Source of the DNA: Auanema rhodensis
Lineage: Eukaryota; Nematoda; Chromadorea; Rhabditida; Rhabditidae
Direction of reading: 5' to 3'
Assembly (NCBI GenBank): GCA_964057225.1
Contig: OZ059900.1
Location: 5,590,501-5,654,500, forward strand
Length of the DNA: 64,000 bases
Shown here: positions 39,001-54,500 of the stretch, piece by piece
Layout: every line of letters starts with the position of its first letter
Numbering within the stretch: the first letter of the stretch is position 1
The notes under the pieces: generated by a model
What the model saw: the letters and a program-made list of their open reading frames with translations, nothing else
Told to the model about the DNA's origin: nothing
The model's database searches: none
Program-made: the position numbers and the translations under genes

Positions 39001-42000
39001 TGACAACCCACATTAATCCTCCTATCTCTCAATTTTTTACTGTCTTTCACCCAGATACTTTCTGTCTTTCTTCCCTAATTCTCATCATTCTCTTTACTTT
39101 TCGTTTATTTTTATTCCTTTAATTTCTTCTTCATCATCGTTTTTCTGTTATTGGATATACGGGACAAGGCGTTGGCTAATCAAAAATCACACCACATCCC
39201 CCCTTCTCCATCTTCTTTTCTGACAGTTTTTATATCTTTCTGCCAGTCTTTTCTATCTCTATCACTATATCATATTATATAACTGCCTTCTATTACTTTT
39301 GAGTAGTAATCATTTTATTCAAAAGCAGTATATTAGCTATTTTCCTGAAAATTTTTCTAGAAATTTATCAAAATTTTAAAGCAATATGAAACCTAAACAT
39401 CATGAAACCATACATTTTCAAACTTCCACTACTTTATTTTGCCGAAATGCAACTGTAAAAATTTGGCTTGTGGTTGGTAACAGGCTTGAGTTCACATTAC
39501 GGCAACGAAAACGACGATCACTAATATGTAGACATGTGTCTTAAGGTGTGGTCAAAAAAAGGCGTCGCATCCATTATTCACTTTTTATCTTTCTTATTCT
39601 TCTTCTTTCCCTCTCTCGTTCTCTCGTGTTACCTTTTTGAAATAAATCTCTTTGTCTCTATAATTTGTTCCTTTTCGTACTTATAATTACTTTTTCCATC
39701 GACCCAACCCTGTATTTTAAGTTTAAAAGTTGTATTGATATACAAAAGGATTTATAATAACTACAGAGGAAACAATACAAATAATATAAATAAATTAAAA
39801 CGTCATCAATTTAAATGCGATTTGGTAATGAAACTTAATCATAGAGAGCAAATAACTTTGAGAAAAAAGATGTTCCAATTAAAATTCCATCATAAATTAC
39901 ACGATTTGCGCACTTCCATAAACTTTTTTGATTTCCTAACTAACAAAAATAAAAACTTTTATGACACTATTGTCGTTTGATAATGGAATCAATTAAGTAA
40001 AGTACGTTTTCTGAGAAATTTATTTTAAGAGCTTAATCTTTAATGTTTCTAAAATGAAATGAGAAAAAAAACTTGATTTCTTTTATATTTCTATATAGGC
40101 TACAGTATCCCAGATAGCGACATCAAAAACTACACCACTTACATTGAACACTAATATGAAAAATTGAAAATGATACCAAAATAAGATTAAAAAATGAAGC
40201 ATTCTTGCTTTTTTCAGGGAGGGGTTTGATTATTCCCTTTAGCTTCATAAGATATATTTATATATTATATCAATATGTCTTGTCTTAAATAACATAATAA
40301 AGTATTAAAAGTAATATATAATAATGAGTATGTCATACTCTAAATTTTAAAAAAATATGTTTCACAATTCTGAATTATTAGAGTTCTAGATGAATAAGAT
40401 ACTAAATAGCTCAGATTTTTAAACAGTGAAATAGATGACAATAATCAAATCAATGACATGATGACATGATGACACAAGTATACGGTATTTTACATTTTTT
40501 TTATCATATCTTCGACATTTCATCCTAACATCGTAATGTAACCTCTTATAATCTTATCTGTTTTCAACTGTCAATTTTCACATTTTTTTCATATTAATAT
40601 TTATATTTAATAGCCTATACGTTGTATTTAATGTATTAGTTACAATACACTTTAATAGAAAATAGTATTAACTTAAATATGCTTTTCAGCCTGTTTAGTT
40701 TATCAGTTTTATGTTTAGGATGTACGTCTTTTTCATATGTTCCATATTTCTGATTAGCGCGAAATCGTCAATGACAGCTGATCAAAGATTGAATATCGCA
40801 CTACACAGGCTCACTGTTTCTTTTCTTCATCGTGTAGAGAATCGTATTTGGCCAATAAATTAACTAAAAAATAGCCTGCGTATGAATTCTAGATATAAAA
40901 AATACTCTCTCACCCTGTTTAGCGTGAAGCTGATTTTGAGAAAATTTTGACATAAAGTGGTGACATCAGGTGACGATGATAAGAATGGCGGGCTAACTTG
41001 TATTTCCAGCCAGTCAAAGTTACGATGACGTTATCATATTTATGACAATTTGTCTCGCTCTATTAAATGGGCTTTCTCCATTTTTTGCTCGTAAAATTCA
41101 AAGTCAAAAACTACAACGTTTGGTGTTTGTATCGTACTCCACCCAATTCCCCTTTCCTCTCAGTTTGATACAGTGTTTTATCTACTCATCTTCTTATCTG
41201 TATAGTTCATTTTCCTCTCTTCATTTTATATTCTCTCTTTCCTTTTTCCCTATTTATCTATTTCTCTATTGTTTCCTCTGTTTTTCTCGCAAGCATAGAT
41301 CTTCATGCGGTCTTTGTCAATTTCCAGGAATGTTCATTTCTCTTTCCCTTAACTAGTACTAATGATCGTTTACTCAGAATAGCTGTAATCAATGTAAGTC
41401 AACGGTCAAATTGATCAATTTTATGATCAAATTTAAAATATTTGATATGTTATATCCGTTAAATTGTTTTCATCTAAATATCATCGAGTCTTTTTTTTTG
41501 TTTGATTCCTTGACAATATCATTTTTTTTAAAATACAAATAAAAAAGCTCTTGGATTTTTTATTTCAACTCTTATATTAAAAAAATTTGTTTTTGCCACA
41601 CTGAACTAAACATGTTAATTTAGCTCGGCTACTTTTTTTAAATTTCAAACTATTAAGATCTCAAAGAAATCTTATTCTATTTATATAGAAACTAACTAAA
41701 TCTATCATTGTTCATTTCTAACAGAAAAAATAAGGGTTTTTCTAGTCTGATAAAATGTGCGCAATGTATGAATTGATTAGTCATCAAGTGTGATCAGAAC
41801 AAAAACATTTTGTTCTTTGAACACTCTATGTAACTTGAAATATTATGGCCATGAGCTATTGTTTTTTTTATCATTTAGGATTACATATTTTATTTAAATT
41901 ATTCATTTTTTATCGTTTCAATGACAAAGTTATAGCTTGTTATCATACGTATTTTTCTAACTAACCTATGTTTGTTAATCAACTCATTTATGTTTATTCT

Positions 42001-45000
42001 CAGAGTATGCATATACATATTGAATGGTGGTGTTTTTAAATTCGTTAATCAACTGGAAACAAATCACTGGTCTACAATGTGAATGTGATTATCAAATTTA
42101 TTTTTCCCTTTCCTCGAATAATTATAATACAATGATAAGTAAACTTTCAATTCAAGAATAAAAAAGTAAAATTTATTAAATAAAATTCTTTTAATTTAAG
42201 CTGAAAATTTAAGCAACAAAGAATATATTCAAGTGAATTTTCTTGCATTTTTTGGAACAGCTTTTACTGCTTATTATCATTGATTCTCGATTGGATAGCA
42301 AGCTAAACCACAAAACCATTTCATATTCTAACTTGTTTGATGAGGTTTAACATGTCTTTAATGGCAATACTTGACAAAATTGTCTTAAAGCGTTAACGAC
42401 AATATCTCAAGACACTTTACTCTATTTTATTCTTTGGTTTTACAAAATGTTTTCAGTTTTAAATATTAATTAATGAAAAGTTTTGAAGTTTTAATATTTC
42501 GTTTATTATAGAAATTTCACCAAACATTCCGAAAAGCCTGCGGAAAGCATTTTAAGTTTGATTCTTTGCATAATTTGCTCAAAAAAATAAGCTACTGACG
42601 ACAAAATGTGAAGGTTATACATCTATGTATTTAACGAGAACTAGAGCTATGTAATACAACTAGAAGCTCACATGTCCCCTGCTCGCCCTTTCGATTCTTT
42701 CCATCTTGTCTGCTTCTTGCACTAGTGTCTAGTTATTGAATTCTGAAAAAGATAGACACGGGTCGGATTATGTCTGCTGGAATGCCTGGAGGCGTATATC
42801 TATAACGACAAAAAAACAAGACAGCGGGCACTAGAAAGATGGAACGATGGCAAGGAACAGCTATAGAGAAGAACTTCAAAAAGATAAAAAAATTGAAAAA
42901 GGGAGTGGGAAGGATGATTTGAGCTTAGTTCACGAGAGAATGAGAAATGAAACAAAACGTATTAAAAATGAGTAAAAGCAGCAAAGAAAAAGAAAAAAAC
43001 TTGGAATACCGCGAAAGCAATTGCAAAGCGCTCGGAAATGTTACAATATTTCAGAGTAAGCTGTGTTTGAATATAAAATGAGAAAGAAAATGAAGAGATG
43101 AGAGAAAAATAAAAAGATAAAAATAGATTTAGTTGAGATAAATAAATTAAGTATGTAGAAAATCACAATTTTTCGTATTATTCAAGTTTATAACATATTT
43201 GCTTATATATCATTATAATTTTATATTCCATATTCATATTATAGCTCTTAAGAAAGTCTGTTGCATGAAGAAGAGTAGGTGGAGCTAACAAAAACCTACC
43301 CACCTTCACACTAACATTTAACGCCTCTTTTCCTTTTTCACTGTTTGAATTCTCACACTCACCCGTCTTTATTTTTTTGCTTCCAATATTTTCGATATTG
43401 CACTTTCTTGCTTCATTCCGTTTTTTCATCTATTACAAAATTTTTTCATGATTATAATTTTTTTTTGTGATTTTCGATTTTTTTCAATTTCTTTATATAA
43501 ATTTTTTACTTTAACAAACTATAATATTTAAAATGTACTTGAACTCATTAGATTATCAAATGATTATCTTCATTTGTCTGCTCCAGTTAACAATATTAAA
43601 GTTCTTTATGCCATCATATGAAAGAATGATTTTTGAAACAAGCGAACTTTCAAACTTTTTTCTTTTATATGCTTTTGCTCTCTTCCGTATTCTTCTTCAG
43701 TACGAATTACAACGTATCATGATTTTCAGTGTAGCACTCAGTTTTTTAATCTCAATTATTGGTTTCTCGAGTTGTTCGTGGTATTCGCTATGTTCATGAC
43801 TTTAGCTGTTTGCTTTTTTAGAAGCTGAGTATTCTTTTTCGTTAAGTTATCTACTTGTCCCATGTCGTTCTATCAGTCCAAATGTGTACTTGCATCATGT
43901 CCTAGAGCGTATCATTTCTTTTAAACTCTCTTCCACTCTGTTAAAGCATTGAGTAGGAATTGTCTTCTCTTATTCGTCGTCTTTTCAATCTAGTCCATGC
44001 TCATCATTCATCAAAATGAGCATTGAACATGTAACATGCCCTATGCTTCTTCGTCGAATATGTGCGGGGTGCAGTATTGTTATAAAAACCAAGAAATAGT
44101 ATTGTACTATTTTGTCCTGGTTTTCTCTTGTTAGATATTGTAAAATGATTTTCTGAATGTCTAGACACTGTTGTGATCATTGACGTCAAAATATTATTTT
44201 GTAGTCTCGTCATAGAAAATTATAACAGTTTTGTTACTATTTATGCACCTCTCTCCCTTTACATATATATTTTTGACGTGATTATATTACTCAAACGTTT
44301 TACATGTGTCTTGTTACCGTATTCTTTGAAAAGTAACAAATTTTTTTGATTTTATCTAAGTCAACAAGAGATTTTACTTTCTTTTTTTAAATTTTAATGC
44401 TTTTCATTATCAGCAAATATAAGTTAATATGTATAAAATTATTTCATGAAATTGCTGTTTATTTTTTCATCAAAAACATGTTAATGTGAGTAAAAGGTAT
44501 TTTAGTTTCAATACCAAATTTATATAAATATTTTTTGCATCATTCGTCTTTTCATTTTTTTGTCATCACTAATAGGTTATCAATATATTATTTCTAAGAT
44601 TTCAGTCTACTCTTTTCTCTTTTTTTTCATGACATCTGATTTTCGTCATTCTGATCCTTTCAAACAAAAATTTTGAGTAAATGAGCTTGGTAAGCATATG
44701 TGTATGATTGCACTTTGATGCATTTCTTATGTCTTTCATGTCTATCTCATGTACTCTGTCATTCCAGCTTCTTCCTTTTTCGGTTGAGGCACTGGCACGG
44801 AACCGCTAGAGTATGCACTTTAGTCACGATCTGATATGTAGAAAGCTATTGAAGAGAAAAGGGAACAGAGTTGCATTTCTTTTTAATTTGACATGAGAAT
44901 TAGAGAACTAGAAAGAAAGATTGATAGAGTAAAGAGTTAACTCATACTTCTTATTCAGAAAATTTGGGTCATGATTTTTTCAAATGTTTCGAAATATTTC

Positions 45001-45500
45001 AATTTTTTTCAAGTATAAATCTTTGACTTGGCTCCGTTTGCTCAGTTTCAATAGGTTTTGTTTAATTTCTTTGTCACTCGTGAACTAAGCTCAAATCTTA
45101 ATATTTTCTTTCTCAGTGTTATTTATTATCATTATGAAGGTCTAAACTGAAGCTTTCATTTTCATCGTTAACACCTTCTCAAAAACTTTGCTACCCCCTC
45201 TCTTTTGTTCAATCTATGCCCATATTGTCCAGCTTATCTCTTTTCTTCATTTTTTGTATCTGCCCTTCTTCTCTTTCGTCATTTTTCTCGTTTTTCATCA
45301 GTTTTACGAACGAATGTTCCAAAAGCAATCATGTGTATCGTGTTTCCCAGGGGAACTGATTGTAGTCGAAAATCCATATATCAACCAAACTCTGTTGTCT
45401 GCCTTTAAAGTGCAAGTGATCAATGCAGAGCGATGAAAAAAGTGTTTTCCAAAAAATGAGACCAAAATGTAGTCAAAATGAAACATATAAGTTTGAAGTA
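39001..45500. other. Gene-poor region, part 1
   Basis: No gene can be supported. There are pyrimidine tracts on the plus strand (about 39005-39290, 39580-39660, 41140-41350, 45185-45300) and a purine tract (about 42880-43150). A somewhat GC-richer block at 42660-42850 has foldback potential. Long frames at 39735-39980, 41042-41356, 43533-43799 and 45188-45436 follow these tracts, lack splice context and look like chance. Confidence 0.45.
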
Positions 45501-48500
45501 AATTTTTAATAGTTATTGTTAATGTCTTCTCATTTCATAACAAATTAAAAAACAATTTGTGTAGTATTTCTAATTTCAATTTTCTTCTCAATAGTTTGTT
45601 TTCATCCATACTAATGCGTATAAATATAAACATTTAGTTATTTTCTCATAGATAATACACGTGGAAAGTTGCGTGCCATTTTCCCACCTATCTGTTATAA
45701 ACCAATGTTTTCTACTGCAACCGAATTCTGTTTCAACTATAATGTTTCTCAAATGCTTCTTAAATTAGTTCAGTTTTTAAATGATATTTTTGAACAGAAG
45801 CCGTTTTTGACTTTAACTCTCATTTATATGTTAAGCAGACAAAGTTAACTGCATAAACATATAATTAAAGGAAGAGTCAAGTGGATGTCTAACAATAGTA
45901 GAGCGGATGAAATCACGAAAGTTAGAGTGGAGAAATAAAAAAATCGGAGTAACTAAAGAAGCATTAGTTAAACCCATCGCAACATAGAACTAAATGTTTC
46001 GAAACAAAAGAAAAATGTAAAGAAAAAGGATGAGAACCAAATTTTTTAAATAAAATAGGATTGAATAATTTGCAGAATTTGTTTTAGTTTCAAACAGAAT
46101 TCGCAACTAATTTTTAAAGAAACTCGATATACACTCTTTCGTTTTTAAATTTAATTTCTCTTCATAATATTCTTTCAAAATATTTATGTTTATGTATCCC
46201 CAATTTTGCGACTTTAGTTAACTATGATGTTTCTGAAGTTGTAAATGTACTCTATCTAAGCTTTAACTTCACTGATTTCAACAGTTCAAGACAGTAGATT
46301 AATAAAAAAAGAATTGGAAAACAATGAAAAGAGAGAAAAGAAATCATCACTCTTGAACTTTTGTATATTTTCTTTTTATGATATTGGCATTTGTTCCCAT
46401 CAGTAACTTAAATAAGTTTTCTCCAAATACACAACGGAACAGCAGGAAAAGGAAACAGATTTCCGCAAATCAAGAAGTCTCAAAAACGAATAAAACGATT
46501 GCACTAGCTTAAACATCGATGAACTTAAAGAGTCAAGTTGAATAAAAAATTGAATGAGCGTAACAAAAAGGATTACATGATCGATCACTTTGAATTATTG
46601 ATGAGTTGAAATGAATTATAATTTTATATGTATCCATGATGTCGTTCAAGTTTAGTCATGCTTTGAGAATGTTTTTCTCAATACTTGCTTTTAACCTGAA
46701 TTTATATTAAGACATAAATATGATATATTCTCAGGTTTCTTCTGCTTTTATAATTTTAGTGATTTAAAAAAATGAAACTGGTACATAACTTTTGTTGCAA
46801 TTTTGTGTCGTGAAGCTGAGGTTAACAAAAATTATTTTCACTATAAAGCACATTTATTTAATTCTTCAATCATAGAGTAGTATTATGCAGTTTTTCAAAC
46901 ACACGTTGCCTACTGTTGTTTTTTGGGAAGAATTATTGACTTCTTCAAGTTCCACATTTTAATGTATTTGACTTTTTCATAAATCTGCACTTTTCAAGCA
47001 TTTCAATTCAAAAGAGCTTCCTGCTTTTTGTTAAATTGAATGCCGAAAAAAATAAAGTCGTTGTCAGTTTAGATCATATCATGTTCACAATTTTATATGC
47101 TACATTCTAACCATTTGTGGGAGAGGATCCATTTCCGTGTCTTTTTTTGATTTTTTTGAAAATATTTTTTGTGTTTTTATATTGTAGGTCGACTATTCAT
47201 ATTTTTCTCTTTATTCAAACTGCTGATGGCACTCTTTTCTAACATAATGTCATTGCAATCGTTGCTATGAGATAGAGATAAAAAAGCCAAGACAGATGTT
47301 CTCTTTAGTTTCTTCTCTCTCGTTTTATCCGAATCTTGAGCTGCATGAAATAAAGCGTAGAAGCTTCAAAAAAAGTCACAATGCAACAGCAGATAGATAA
47401 AAGAGGGAGATATGATTGCTCAAAATATATCTGTTCTTCCGCTGCTCATATCTATGAAGAGGATATATATTGCAAATATTTTCTTTTATTTGCTGTATTT
47501 TATTATTGTTTATTCTCTATAGTATTCAAAAATAATGGGATACAAACAAGCTGAGACATGTGAGGAAACTTTAGTTAAAAGCAATTATTATATGTGCAAA
47601 GTTGCAATGCTTTAAAAGAATCAATTTCTTTGAGCTGTTACAACCCAATAGTCAAAGACAGCTTTTTTTTGCTAAAAAAACTCTCTTACATCCATTTTCT
47701 TCTTTGATTACACACATAAAATGCTGCTTTTTTGAAAAATTGATGGAAAATGAGGTTAGATACAGACACAGCAAAAGTCTGAAAAAGCCTAATAAAAAAA
47801 GAAAGAGCACGTGAGAAAGTGAAGATGATAAAGTATAGAAAAACTATTTGAACGCAGAAGAATACAAATCTTTAAAAAAAATACGAGAAAACTTACGAAG
47901 CTGCAGAGTTTCGGTAGGAAAATATATAATTTTCTTTTCACCGTTCAAAATATTTCAGTTGTCTTTAATTTAATATAAAATCTTATGTTCAGTACATGGA
48001 AACTTTAAGTAATACATTTAGAAACATTTAACTATTTATAAATATCTCCCTTCACTAGTTTACTTTAATAACTAATTGATTTGTCTATTATTTTGAAAGC
48101 TTCAAAAAAGAATAAAAAATCTCTTTTAGTAAAAAATCTATCAATCATCAAGGACTAGTTTTTTTTAAATATTTTCTCGACAGTTTTGAAGCAATTCCCA
48201 AGTGCATCATTCGAACATTTTAAATTTCAAGTGCGTTGTCGTAGTTTTTTTCTATTAAAATAATAAAAAAAGTTAGTTATAAGATACAAATTGTTGAAGA
48301 AAAAACTTTTAATACAAGGCAAACTTTATTTTGGATATTCTTGTGGATAAACTCTTATGAAAAAAAAAAGAAAAATATATGATGAGTTGAGAAAGGAATA
48401 AATAATTATGAGTGTAGGCTGACTTCTGAACACGTCGAGGAACAAGGTAAATACAAAAAAAAACGAAGAAACTTCGAACTTAAAACCACAGATGATGATA

Positions 48501-51500
48501 ATGATGATAAGTGACGCATTTCCTCAAAAATGTGGTTTGATGTTATGAAACCAATCTTTTCGAGTAGTCTTCTAAAATGTATCGATTCTTACTTCTCAAT
48601 TTGTAAATAATAATAATTGGATATTGATTTATATAAATAATTTCTAATTTTCTATTAACTGTAATATTGATTTCTCTATATTAATTCTAAATTACTACTA
48701 CGTTTGATATTGATTTCTATATTACTACTACTTGTGATGAATACTTATTATTTATTTCAAATAATATTTATTATATCTTCTACAATATTTTTAATTTTTT
48801 TGTTCTTTTTTTTTCTATGAATTGATGTCTGTTAAGAGCTTTAATATCATATTTTATTTATATGTCATTGATATTCTAAACGATATATTTTTTCGGCCTG
48901 CTTCAACTTACTCTGTATCTACTTTTAGTTGCTTAATAGCTAACAAAGTTGCTCTTCTCGATATTTTTCGTCTCAGTATGTTTGATGAGCGCGTAGGTGT
49001 AGGCTTTGACTTGATCATTTCACTGAACCTCAAGTTAAAATAATCATGAATCGTACAACTCTTAACTACAAAACTCAAGAAAATATATGAACTGACCTAA
49101 GATAGTTTGATAACATTTGAGTATAATTTTGATTGATATACTTAAACATCCCTTAAAACAACTGTAGCAAACATGATTATTATGAATCGGGGAAAATCCA
49201 TAATTTTTGTATAAAAAAAGTTAAAAGAGAATAATTCTCTAATATTTTATATTCTTTTTTTCAATGTTTGTAGTTTTGTAAAGAAAATATTCCGTTGGAT
49301 GAAATAAGCAAATGTCAATTGTTTATATAAACAAACCTCTAGAAGCATAAAAAAACTTAAATAGTTTTGATTGTAAAAGGTGCAGATGTAGATGTAAATG
49401 AAAACTTTTTTATATTATTATTTCAAATAATATCTATGACTTCCTTCTACTAGTATGTGTTCAGCTGAAAATCAAGATGCCACGATTTGCACTCCCGCAA
49501 TCAAAAACTTTGCTTTTTTTTATGCAATTTGAAATCTTGTAAGCGTTTTTCTTTCTCCTCTTTTGAGCTCAAATTTCTTTTATGCTTCACATCGTTTCTA
49601 TACTATTTTTTTCCAGTTTGACAGAAACACAATGATGACAACGAATTCGAGTTTGAGTGTGATACTATGTTATAAGCAGTTATTTTATTTTCATAACTAA
49701 CAGTTCTGTATGAACAAAGACAAAGACTGTGCTAATTATATATATATTCATACATATTCATTTGTTAAAATCCAATATATTTCTATTTCTTCTATTTTTC
49801 TATTTATCAGCCTAGATGCACTAGTCTAATCTGGGTGTCTAGGCTTGTTCATTACGTCCATTCGTCCAACCTGCATGTCAATGAACCGATCCCTGATGCT
49901 CATACTCGTGTCACACGTTTATCACACGATTAAATTGAACTTGTTGTCATTACAGATTGACATGTTTCCATTACATGGAAATGAAAAATTTGATTTTAAT
50001 TAAAAAGTTTGAAATTCTATATAGTTTTTGCTATTCTCTAATTATCAAAACATGAAATATGATACTAGCATAACAAACAGTTTGTATATCAAGCACCATG
50101 TTCGTTTAATACAATACAATCGTTTTGCATTTTTCGATATTTCATCACTCTGATTTTTTGACGTTTTAAAGTTTTATTTACATTTTTCATAAAATTATTA
50201 TACTTCTAAATGTGGCCGAAAAACATAGAAGTAAATGTATTGACAAGCATGCGAATAATTGTAATCAGAAAAACTGTTGCTCCACAACAGGCAACATGTA
50301 TTTCTTATCTGTAAAATATTAATGTCTCCAAACTATACATTAAATAGTTTATGATATATCTTTACTTATTATTTATTTGTTTGATGAAGTCCATAAGATT
50401 ATTAAATAATACAAGTGAAGGTATGATATGCTAACTAACGTAATTTCAAAAATGCTACAATGCTATATTTTTGTTTCTGATTTTAATCTTTTTTTAAACT
50501 ACTCGATAATATCTTTATATCATAATTTTAATTCATACTTTCAATTTATTTTATTTTTTTTGAGAATACATATGTATATACATACATATATTTATACTAT
50601 TTTTCTCATATTTGATTTTTTTAAACTATTTTTATGTCTTCCTAGTCTTCTTTCTGATTAAAAAACTTTTTATATCACACAATATAAATGGTTTACACAG
50701 AACGATTATATGTAAAATGGAATACACGGCCGTTTTTGGTATTTTTTTCATTTCATTTTATTTTCCCTAATTCAATAAAATCTGAATCTAGTTATGATCG
50801 ACTGGATTCACAGAAATAAAACAAAACAAAAATATTCCTACTTCAACTTATGAAAAATTGAATTAAATCCGACTGAACCATAATTGTTTTATTTTGTGTT
50901 GCTTGCTTCATTTCCTAATATGATTATATTCAATTTAGATATGAGGATCAGGAAATATTAGCTCGAATAAAATACTTGATTGAACAAACGAATATAAAAC
51001 GGACGCGTTTTTCTTTACCAAAAAAGTCGTCAAATTAAAAAAAATTTCTATGTGTATGTGTATGTTTGCTGTTTCGTGGTAGTCAACGGCAAAAAACAGA
51101 AAGAAGATAGCAAAAAGAAATATTGAGAGGAAGTGAGAGAATTAGAGGTTAGTGGTGAGAGTAAAGAGAATAATATCAAACTAAAAGAGGAGAGAAAACG
51201 AAAGGGAAAACGAAGCTTTTCTATGTGTATTATGTGCTCGTTCTATCTCAAAATCGACTTTGTTCGTCATGAAATATTTTTACAGAAAATGATGTTGCTG
51301 CACTCAGCATTTCTAAGTTTGGCTGAATGGAACAGTCATATATATGAAAGATATAAATTTCATTAAAACTATGAGGCATATCGCTTTTTATGTTCGTTTC
51401 ACAGCGCTTGGTACAGTAGAGTAGAAGTTGTTTATTTTTTCTTTTGTAAAATTGCAGCAGTATCGATTAACTGTTTTAATTTTTTTAAATTTTTGAGTTT

Positions 51501-54500
51501 CCATTAATTTAAACTGATTGCACTTAAAAGTTTTAATTCCAACGGTTTTGTTGAAATTTTTAACTTCTCTCTCAAAGCTATATCATATTTTATGATTCAA
51601 ACCCTATTCGCTTCATTTTTTGCTGCCCCTTATTGTCGGCAGGTCTGCAATGCGCATTTTTCATTCTTCTAATACCACGTTTTCAAAACGACTTTTGCCT
51701 TTTTGTGTTTATATGTATATATATGTATTTGATTGTATGCTATCTGCTTCAAGAAAATTGAAAGTGAAATCTTCGGAAGAAATAGCTTTTGTCTAGTAAA
51801 GAAAAAGAAAAAGAAAGACAGAGAAATATTTGGTAATTCTGAAAGAGCTGAGTAGATAAAAGTGTAGAGAAATGAGATGAGTTCCAAGAATAGTCAGACA
51901 AGAAGAGAAAGAACAGCGAGTTTTGAAGATAACAGTAACTGTGAAGCAAGTTTTTTTTGAAGAGCAGAGGGGGGGGGTATCAATATTTTTAAAAAAGTTC
52001 ACATTCGTATACACTAGATAAAATACTAAAATAGATTATAATCAAATGAGAATGAAAAAAGAGAGTATAAGGGTGCAAAGAAAGCAATAGCTCAGTGCGA
52101 CAATTATGAGATGGATTAGAAATCAGCTGTTTGCGTTTAAATGCTCTCAACCGTTTTTGTTATTTTCGCCTTTACTTTTTTCACGTACGGTGTGTTCGCA
52201 TTGTTAAATTATCACGACTCAACATATAACATACCAAATATTACAATTTGATAACTGAAAACCAACTCCAAGATGTTTCTTATCTAATCTTTATTACTCC
52301 TACTAAAAAAAAACATGATATTGACTGAAAACTTGAAAAAATTCCAGGCCGGATTGAGAATGACGTTTTAAGTAATCAATGACGTATATTCTATAACAGG
52401 TATTTCATCACTATTTTCTGTAGTATATTGTGTTTTGGAGGTTCTTATCTCAAAGTAACAATCAGCTGATCTATACAAAATTACTTTATAGAATATACGG
52501 ACTTATCATACAAAGAATAAATGATACCGAATGTTAACGAACTTATGTTCAATTCATTTGATCAATCATATTGATCTTATTTTTTTCTGTTTTGAAGAAA
52601 GTGTTGAAACCTTTCAAAATTTGTAAGAAAATTGTTCAGCATAGATTTTAAATCAGTTTTAATTTATATTTCTTGAAGTTCAAATCGATAGAAATCACCA
52701 AGTAACATAATCAGTTAGATATCTCTCTAGTCTTATGATCAGTATACGTTGTACTCAAACAAGTGCTGATTCACGTTATATCAGTTGATCACACATGACA
52801 ATAAGGGCGTGCAACTTTTTGTATTCTAAATATTCCATATTTTTCTAATTTCCATGGATTCGATTCCTCTTCTACATTAGCATACAAGTCTTCTTGTCAA
52901 CATGACAGAATAAATGCATTTTAACTCCTATAATTCAGCCAACATTTAATTTAGGGTTACATGTGCAACAACCGCACATCCCTCCTCAAACCATGAAGAT
53001 ATTGTTGAGGCAACACATAATAGCTACTTGACTTTTGAATGTGATGTGGATGAAAAAAAGGCTGCAAAACTAAGAAATCAAAAATGGTTGATCGATTGAG
53101 TCTAACGTTGAAATATAAATGCATGTATTTACTTGTATTCTTTATAGTTTTAAGGTTACGGCTTGTTATTAGGATCCTAACGAGCAAGATTTTTGAACCT
53201 ATCAATCAATAGCTACTTTAAAAAAAACTGTCATATACCTTTTTAATAAAAAATACCTTTTTCCAGCTTCATAGTTTTAAACTATAAAATGATATTTTTG
53301 TATTGATTTACTGTGTTGAGCAAAAAATGTTAGAGCACTTGTTAACGAAGGTTAGAATCAAAAAAAAAATTTTTTTCCAATTATCAGAAAAATATAAGCT
53401 GCTTTCACTCCTCTCAATATTGAGATGAATTAATGATACAATTGCACCGTTACGTGTATACTTCAAGCAGTGATTTATCAATAAGCGCTGCTGTAATGCC
53501 TGGCTTGGGTTTGTTATGTTTTCAGCTGATTGACATGCACCATGCTCAATCTACTACCAAGCAATATACCGATTCCGTCTTTTCACCTTAATAACCCTAA
53601 TCGCTTGCTCATCTCACTATCTCTCAGTTTTACGGTAAAATTTTTCGTTGTTCTCTAATCGTTTCTCTGTTTCTTCTTTCTCTTGGCCGAGTTCTCTTAC
53701 TCTATTATTCTGTTATTTCAATCTGCGCCTAGCTGGCTGAATATATTTACAGAAGAGACACTGGTTATGAGAGACCAATTTACCAACTCTCAAGTTTTGT
53801 GGTTAACTTCTGTGAGCAATCGAGACATGAATCATCTACTATATGTTGATCCACGAAACGTTTGGTTCATTACAAATTTTGCTTATTCGTAAAACAAATT
53901 GCAGTTTTTTTTTAAATTAAATCAGAGTACATGAACACTCTTTTGAATGATAGGGGTTGATCTTAATTATTTTTCAATAATAGATTGATATCTATTCACC
54001 AAAAAACTAAAAATTCACAAAATATTTACGTATATTATGTTTTAATTGTTCTCTATAAACTATCAGATTTATTATAACTTATTCATTAATATGAATTAAC
54101 TCAATTAAAATATGTTTAAGTTAACTATTTTTTCTTTACCACTTTTTGTTTTATGATATTCGTTGTATTACTAATCAATCCTTGATATTTCAAAGCTTAT
54201 TGAGCAATCAAATGCTCTGCCATTTGTTTGAACGTTTTTAGCGTTTTGCTAACTCAGCTGTTAGTGAGCGACGGAAAGAAGGCAAAAAAAAACACGCGCA
54301 CAGACATACACTGAGTTTCATCCAAAAAACCAGCAATGGCGCAAAGCTGTTGGTAAAATGAGAAGCACTTTTTCATTTACCAGTTGTAATTAAATTAAAG
54401 CAAACATAGCTTATAGTTGATTTTTACTTCATATAAAGAAATGTCAGATGTTCAAAACGCAGATCTATATAAATTATATGCATATACTAGTACTTTAATA

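Noticed and set aside
41042-41356. 104-codon hydrophobic frame
   Set aside because: It is driven by a plus-strand pyrimidine tract (Ser/Phe/Leu/Tyr codons). There are no splice signals and no recognisable domain.
53683-53892. 69-codon frame with balanced composition
   Set aside because: It starts at TTG, has no clear acceptor join and resembles no known protein. Kept only as a remark in the region entry.
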